Source: Chryseobacterium ginsenosidimutans
GTDB taxonomy: Bacteria > Bacteroidota > Bacteroidia > Flavobacteriales > Weeksellaceae
Reading direction: 5' to 3'
Assembly (NCBI RefSeq): GCF_030823405.1
Contig: NZ_JAUSXC010000001.1
Location: 496,001 to 560,000 of the forward strand
DNA length: 64,000 bases
The position numbers were made by a program, and so were the translations under genes. The notes under the pieces are model-generated. The model was not told the DNA's origin, did not search any database, and saw only the letters and a list, made by a program, of their open reading frames with translations. Below are positions 60,322 through 64,000 of the stretch, in pieces. The stretch's first letter is position 1. Every line of letters starts with the position of its first letter.

Positions 60322-62103
60322 TTAAAATTTATTTTTAATATCATTGAACGGCACTTCATAGAAACATCTTTTTCCGTTCGGTAAAAATTCCGGGAAGCCC
60401 AATGCTGTGAAGTCTTTAATTAACTGTTCGGCATCTTTTTTATAAATAAAATCAAATCTGGATTTCGACTGCATTTTGCTCCATTGGTTCTGATAAAACT
60501 GCATAAATTCTTCTTCAGATTTATATTCGAGGATTTCAAAAAGATTTTCGAGGAATTTCATCACCTGAGTTTCTTTCAATCCTTCAGGAACGGCTTCAAT
60601 TCTCAATACATTTTCATGAGCAACACTGGTTTCAAAACCAAGCTCCGGAAGATATTTTTTGATTGATTTATATTTATTTTTCTCAATTTCATTCATGTGA
60701 TATTCAAGAGAGAAAAGCAATGCGTGGCTATTTGTAGTTCCTCTTTTTGTCGGTTTTGTATTCTCGGAAGTCCAAAGTCGGTGCATCCTTCCTAAATCCA
60801 GCATCAAAGTTCTGTCTCCTTTATTGAAGAGCCAATAACCGTTGGGCAACCTCATCAGATCTTCATCAAAATCTTCGTCTTCAAATAAATTGATTTTAGA
60901 CGGTTCTGCAGCGATATTCTGATGATACATTTCTGTAAGATTCTGAATTTCTGATTGTCTCACTCCTCTTTCTTCCAAAAAAGGATTATAATCTTTATCT
61001 ACAGTAATTTCAGGCATCTTGAGAAATCCATTGCCGTTACTTTTACTTGGAAAGGTTTTCTGCATTATGGCATCCAATTCCGGATCTCTCTCAAAATCAA
61101 GACTTGGTGCAACATTATAAATACCTAAAGATCTTTTAATTGTTGAACGTAACAAGGCAAAAATTAAATGTTCATCTTCAAACTTAACTTCTGTTTTTTG
61201 AGGATGAATATTTACATCAATTTTTTCAGGGTCAAGCTCAAGGAAAAGGAAAAATGTTGGAATATATCCCGGCAAAAGCAAGCCATCAAATGCTTCCTGA
61301 ACGGCTTTATTAAAGTATGGACTTTTAAAATATCTTCCGTTTACGAAAAGAAACTGTTCTCCTCTTGTCTTCTTTGCTCCTTCCGGTTTTGCAACAAACC
61401 CGTGAAGTTTACACCAAATAATGTCTTCCTTGATCGGAATAAGCTGCGGCTGAAGTTTTCTTCCGAAAATATCCACAATACGCTGCATCTGGCTTCCTTT
61501 TCTCAATCTGAAAACCGCTTCATCATCATGAAACAAAGAAAATTCTAAATTTTCATGGGCGAGCGCCACCCTTTGGAATTCATCAATTACGTGTCTGAAT
61601 TCGACATTATTGTTTTTAAGAAACTTCCTTCTTGCAGGAACATTATAAAACAGGTTTTTAACTAAAAAATTAGATCCTTCTGCTGTCTGAGCCGGATCCT
61701 GAAACTGGAAAACTCCGCCTTCAATGTAAATATTAGTTCCGATCGTTGAATCTTTCTGTTTTGTTCTTAGTTCAACCTGAGAAACAGCTGCAATAGAAGC
61801 CAAAGCTTCACCACGAAAACCTTTCGTAGAAATCTTGAAAATATCTTCTGTTCCTCTGATCTTTGAGGTAGCATGTCTTTCAAATGCCATTCTTGCATCC
61901 GTTTCGGACATCCCTTTCCCGTTATCAACCACCTGAATTAAGTTTTTTCCGGCATCTCTTATGATCAGCTCAATTTTAGTAGAATCCGCATCGATGGCAT
62001 TTTCCAAAAGTTCTTTCACAATGGATGCAGGTCTTTGCACCACTTCTCCTGCCGCAATTTGGTTGGCCACATGATCCGGTAAAAGCTGAATAATATCTGA
62101 CAT
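60322..62103 (-). CDS. mutL: DNA mismatch-repair protein MutL, divergent C-terminus
   Basis: 593 residues. The ATPase half is complete: ELLENAIDADSTKIEL, VDNGKGMSETDARMAFERHA, TKGFRGEALASIAAVSQVEL and the NVPARRKFLKNN motif. The C-terminal dimerisation half (about 400-593) reads TLMLDLGRMHRLWTSENTKP where endonuclease-type MutL has the DQHAxxE motif, so the nicking metal site seems lost. It acts with MutS in mismatch recognition. The distal genes (rhomboid, EEP, lipoproteins) share its transcript by spacing. Confidence 0.95.
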   Translation of the reverse strand: MSDIIQLLPDHVANQIAAGEVVQRPASIVKELLENAIDADSTKIELIIRDAGKNLIQVVDNGKGMSETDARMAFERHATSKIRGTEDIFKISTKGFRGEALASIAAVSQVELRTKQKDSTIGTNIYIEGGVFQFQDPAQTAEGSNFLVKNLFYNVPARRKFLKNNNVEFRHVIDEFQRVALAHENLEFSLFHDDEAVFRLRKGSQMQRIVDIFGRKLQPQLIPIKEDIIWCKLHGFVAKPEGAKKTRGEQFLFVNGRYFKSPYFNKAVQEAFDGLLLPGYIPTFFLFLELDPEKIDVNIHPQKTEVKFEDEHLIFALLRSTIKRSLGIYNVAPSLDFERDPELDAIMQKTFPSKSNGNGFLKMPEITVDKDYNPFLEERGVRQSEIQNLTEMYHQNIAAEPSKINLFEDEDFDEDLMRLPNGYWLFNKGDRTLMLDLGRMHRLWTSENTKPTKRGTTNSHALLFSLEYHMNEIEKNKYKSIKKYLPELGFETSVAHENVLRIEAVPEGLKETQVMKFLENLFEILEYKSEEEFMQFYQNQWSKMQSKSRFDFIYKKDAEQLIKDFTALGFPEFLPNGKRCFYEVPFNDIKNKF

Positions 62104-62123
62104 AAAAAACGTAAATCAACTTA

Positions 62124-62131
62124 CAAAAATA
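62124..62131 (-). promoter_or_regulatory. -7 element of the mutL operon
   Basis: On the reverse strand TATTTTTG, match to TAnnTTTG, 20 bp before the mutL ATG. A TTG lies 23 bp upstream of it at 62155-62157 (reverse strand). Confidence 0.5.
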
Positions 62132-62258
62132 GTCATTCAGAATAAGAATTAAAACAATAAAAGCCTGAATTAAAATTTAATTATCAACATATCAACAACC
62201 TAGCCATATCCTGTTTTTAGTCAAAATGCCCTGTTAATCAATGTTCCCGTAAAATTAC

Positions 62259-62291
62259 AATCCCCTAATTGCACCATACAATTAGAGGATT
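62259..62291. repeat. Inverted repeat between mutL and the YoaK gene
   Basis: AATCCCCTAATTG / CAATTAGAGGATT, 13 bp with one mismatch and a 7-nt loop, and no T-run on either side. The 297-bp gap around it is AT-rich and contains no gene I can support. Confidence 0.5.
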
Positions 62292-62400
62292 GATACACAG
62301 CTAGTTTACATAAAATTAATACTGATATTTATATCTCTTATTTAATATTGTCTGTTGAAAAATATATTATCTTAAAATACTTATCCATATTACTGAACAT

Positions 62401-63252
62401 TTAATCTTCAAATATAAGTGTCCTCTTCTTTTCCCGCTTCTCTTTAATCTCGGTTTTAATCTCAGGAATCCCGTGGATTTTATCATATAAATAAGCTATT
62501 AAAGTCGGCTTTTTATAAATTTTACTGTATCTGTATTGCGTATTGAAATGCCTGATGTGAATTTTGTATGCATCATATCCGATAACAACCAGTAAACACA
62601 AACTAATTACGTAAAAAACCCTGAATTCAAGATAATAATAGGTTAATCCCGAGAAAACAGCTCCAAGAACATACGCAACCATGATACTTAACAATAATTT
62701 CGCCCTGCCTATCAATTCATCATTTTTTCTGAATTTCTTCTGGGTAAACATCGAAAACAAAATCCCCAAGTCGGTTGTTGTACCCGTAAGATGGGTTGTT
62801 TTTACCGAAAAATTCGAAATACTTGCCGTTAAACCATTCTGCAAACCTGTTGCGAACAACATTAGCGCAACCAGATATTCTGTTTCTTCAAGCGTTTTTC
62901 GGTAATAAAACTGCCCATAAAACCCTACAAACAGCAAACAGATAATTTCTAATACCAAAGGCATTGCGTGTGCAAAATATTTACTCGTTTTATTAAAATT
63001 AATAACAATAAAATTCGACACAAAACTTCCTAAAAAGAACAGGAAAATCCAAAGTCCCACCACTGCAACCTGCGACCAGTTTCCTTTACTGATTTCCGCT
63101 GCCAAAATAGCGTAGTGCCCCGTCACGTTCGATGTAAAAGAGAGGAATATTAACAGAGATGCTATATTTATAGTACCCGCCGTGAAGGCAGTCAGCGTCC
63201 CCAATCTAATATTGTCCCCCAATGTTCTGCTGTTACTATAATTCCTTAACAT
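62401..63252 (-). CDS. YoaK/DUF1275 family membrane protein
   Basis: 283 residues with about six membrane helices (roughly 15-40, 55-80, 90-110, 115-140, 170-192, 195-215). The phrase LGTLTAFTAGTINIASLLIF and the NVTGHYAILAAEISKG, GLQNGLTASISNFSVKTTHL and TGTTTDLGILFSMF motifs are those of the DUF1275 family. The C-terminal tail is basic (KEKREKKRTLIFED). Inner membrane; substrate unknown. Follows the Usp-like gene by 27 bp. Confidence 0.88.
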   Translation of the reverse strand: MLRNYSNSRTLGDNIRLGTLTAFTAGTINIASLLIFLSFTSNVTGHYAILAAEISKGNWSQVAVVGLWIFLFFLGSFVSNFIVINFNKTSKYFAHAMPLVLEIICLLFVGFYGQFYYRKTLEETEYLVALMLFATGLQNGLTASISNFSVKTTHLTGTTTDLGILFSMFTQKKFRKNDELIGRAKLLLSIMVAYVLGAVFSGLTYYYLEFRVFYVISLCLLVVIGYDAYKIHIRHFNTQYRYSKIYKKPTLIAYLYDKIHGIPEIKTEIKEKREKKRTLIFED

Positions 63253-63279
63253 TTTTTAATTTTTTAGTTTTGTATTACA

Positions 63280-63774
63280 TTAAGCTTCCGCAAAGATTTC
63301 TGCCAATCTTCCTTTTTCGGGAAGAATTCCACGAACCTCAACAGGAATTTCGCGGGATTCAAGATTTTTGCATTTTTTGATGTAAGGAATCAAGTCGAAC
63401 TTTCCTTTACCTTTACTTTTAATGGATGTAGAGTAATAAGCTTCCTCAATATTTTCTACATCTATATAATTATTAAAAGTCCTTTGAAAACTTCCCGTGA
63501 AAATATCGCAGACAATTTTATTAATTAAATGAGGATATTTATTAGTGATAATTCCATAAGCGTCACAAAATTCCTGCGGTCTCAGCTTGTTAAAAATTGT
63601 GCTTTTTGTATTAAACAAAAGATCTCTGATAGAATCTCCCATATCATATCCCGAAACCAAAAGAATATTATATTGATTTTGGTCTTCCGAAGCATCTTTC
63701 TCTCTCATTACTTTTTTCAGAATATTTAAAGACTCGAGAGAATAATCTGTGGCTATTAAAATCGTTTTGATCAT
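63280..63774 (-). CDS. Universal-stress-protein-like protein
   Basis: 164 residues. The start MIKTILIATDYSLESLNILK has the first strand and the Asp of the UspA/adenine-hydrolase fold. After that the sequence is poorly conserved (NILLVSGYDMGDSIRDLLFN, then DIFTGSFQRTFNNYIDVENI, then YYSTSIKSKGKGKFDLIPYI) and the usual G-x2-G-x9-G(S/T) ATP loop is not seen. The assignment is therefore tentative. First gene of a two-gene unit with YoaK, below a good -7 element. Confidence 0.55.
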   Translation of the reverse strand: MIKTILIATDYSLESLNILKKVMREKDASEDQNQYNILLVSGYDMGDSIRDLLFNTKSTIFNKLRPQEFCDAYGIITNKYPHLINKIVCDIFTGSFQRTFNNYIDVENIEEAYYSTSIKSKGKGKFDLIPYIKKCKNLESREIPVEVRGILPEKGRLAEIFAEA

Positions 63775-63814
63775 ATTATTAAGATTTTAGGTTTGTATTA
63801 TTTTTTTAACAATA

Positions 63815-63822
63815 CAAAACTA
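63815..63822 (-). promoter_or_regulatory. -7 element of the Usp-like/YoaK unit
   Basis: On the reverse strand TAGTTTTG fits TAnnTTTG, 40 bp before the start codon of the Usp-like gene. Confidence 0.55.
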
Positions 63823-63854
63823 AAACGACCAGATTAAAAGCCCTTTGGAATAGA

Positions 63855-63889
63855 ATTAAAATGTGATTAAAGAGATTAAAATGAGATTA
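63855..63889. repeat. Direct repeat upstream of the Usp-like gene
   Basis: ATTAAAATGTGATTA (63855-63869) and ATTAAAATGAGATTA (63875-63889), 14 of 15 identical with a 20-bp period. It begins 33 bp upstream of the -7 element. From 63890 to 64000 nothing further is recognisable. Confidence 0.5.
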
Positions 63890-64000
63890 GAAAATTGTTA
63901 AGAGAGCTTAATATGAGAAAAAGTCGAAAACGCAAATTAACTTTCTCTGCTTTCTTGCTGTGTGCTGTAAAAGTTAGGAAAACGAAGCTGCACAGTTGTT

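Noticed and set aside
62104..62400. Possible small RNA gene between mutL and YoaK
   Set aside because: An inverted repeat is present but no promoter/terminator pair could be defined for it.

Overview
The window looks like a chromosomal segment of a low-GC flavobacterium, most likely Chryseobacterium or a close relative (Weeksellaceae). Four things point there: paired SusC/SusD outer-membrane proteins and TonB receptors coupled to PepSY membrane proteins; promoters with the Bacteroidetes -7 element TAnnTTTG; weak or absent Shine-Dalgarno sites; and a Bacteroidetes-type division/cell-wall (dcw) cluster without murF or ddl. No rRNA, tRNA, CRISPR array or intact insertion sequence was seen.

Layout. 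1-4.1 kb: a truncated AsmA-like membrane-anchored protein, a DUF2797 protein, a sugar-nucleotide epimerase gene broken by an apparent one-base loss, and a DUF2795 protein. 4.2-7.3 kb: secA. 7.4-14.3 kb: an iron/siderophore uptake block of two TonB-dependent receptors, each followed by a PepSY four-helix membrane protein. 14.4-16.2 kb: a ROK sugar kinase lacking the usual zinc cysteines, and msrA. 16.2-16.5 kb: a degenerate 21-bp tandem repeat that reads as heptads. 16.5-24.7 kb: susD and susC (with a terminator-like hairpin in the susC leader), a secreted PI-PLC-like enzyme and a secreted metallophosphoesterase, possibly one phosphodiester-scavenging locus.

24.8-34.8 kb is the most interesting part. 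A TPR histidine kinase and a NarL-like response regulator sit between a reverse-strand membrane protein and a tight ten-gene operon. The operon encodes a small Cys-rich protein, a YegP-like protein, an HsdR_N-type nuclease-like protein, a Cys-rich SH3 lipoprotein, a PH-SHOCT protein, a TM2 protein, a DUF6804-like protein, a TerB-like protein, a coiled-coil four-helix membrane protein and a vWA-like lipoprotein. I found a 16-bp palindrome, WTACGG-N4-CCGTAW, at three places: before the membrane-protein gene, inside the kinase gene just before the regulator gene, and before the ten-gene operon. In all three its centre lies exactly 29.5 bp from the first base of a -7 element pointing at the gene. 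This defines a probable regulon and an envelope stress or defence system that I cannot match to a described one.

34.9-36.8 kb: an ElaA-like acetyltransferase, engB and an alpha/beta hydrolase on the reverse strand. 37.0-54.3 kb: the dcw cluster (mraZ with its own GTGGG repeat box, rsmH, ftsL-like, ftsI-type PBP, murE, mraY, murD, ftsW, murG, an extra secreted protein, murC, ftsQ, ftsA, ftsZ) ending in a yqeY-like gene and a strong terminator. A dispersed REP-like element sits between ftsW and murG. 54.6-56.7 kb: a bacilliredoxin and a GH3-family protein. 56.7-62.1 kb: a reverse-strand operon from mutL through rhomboid, two paralogous EEP-fold membrane proteins and two lipoproteins. 62.4-63.8 kb: a YoaK/DUF1275 membrane protein and a Usp-like protein.
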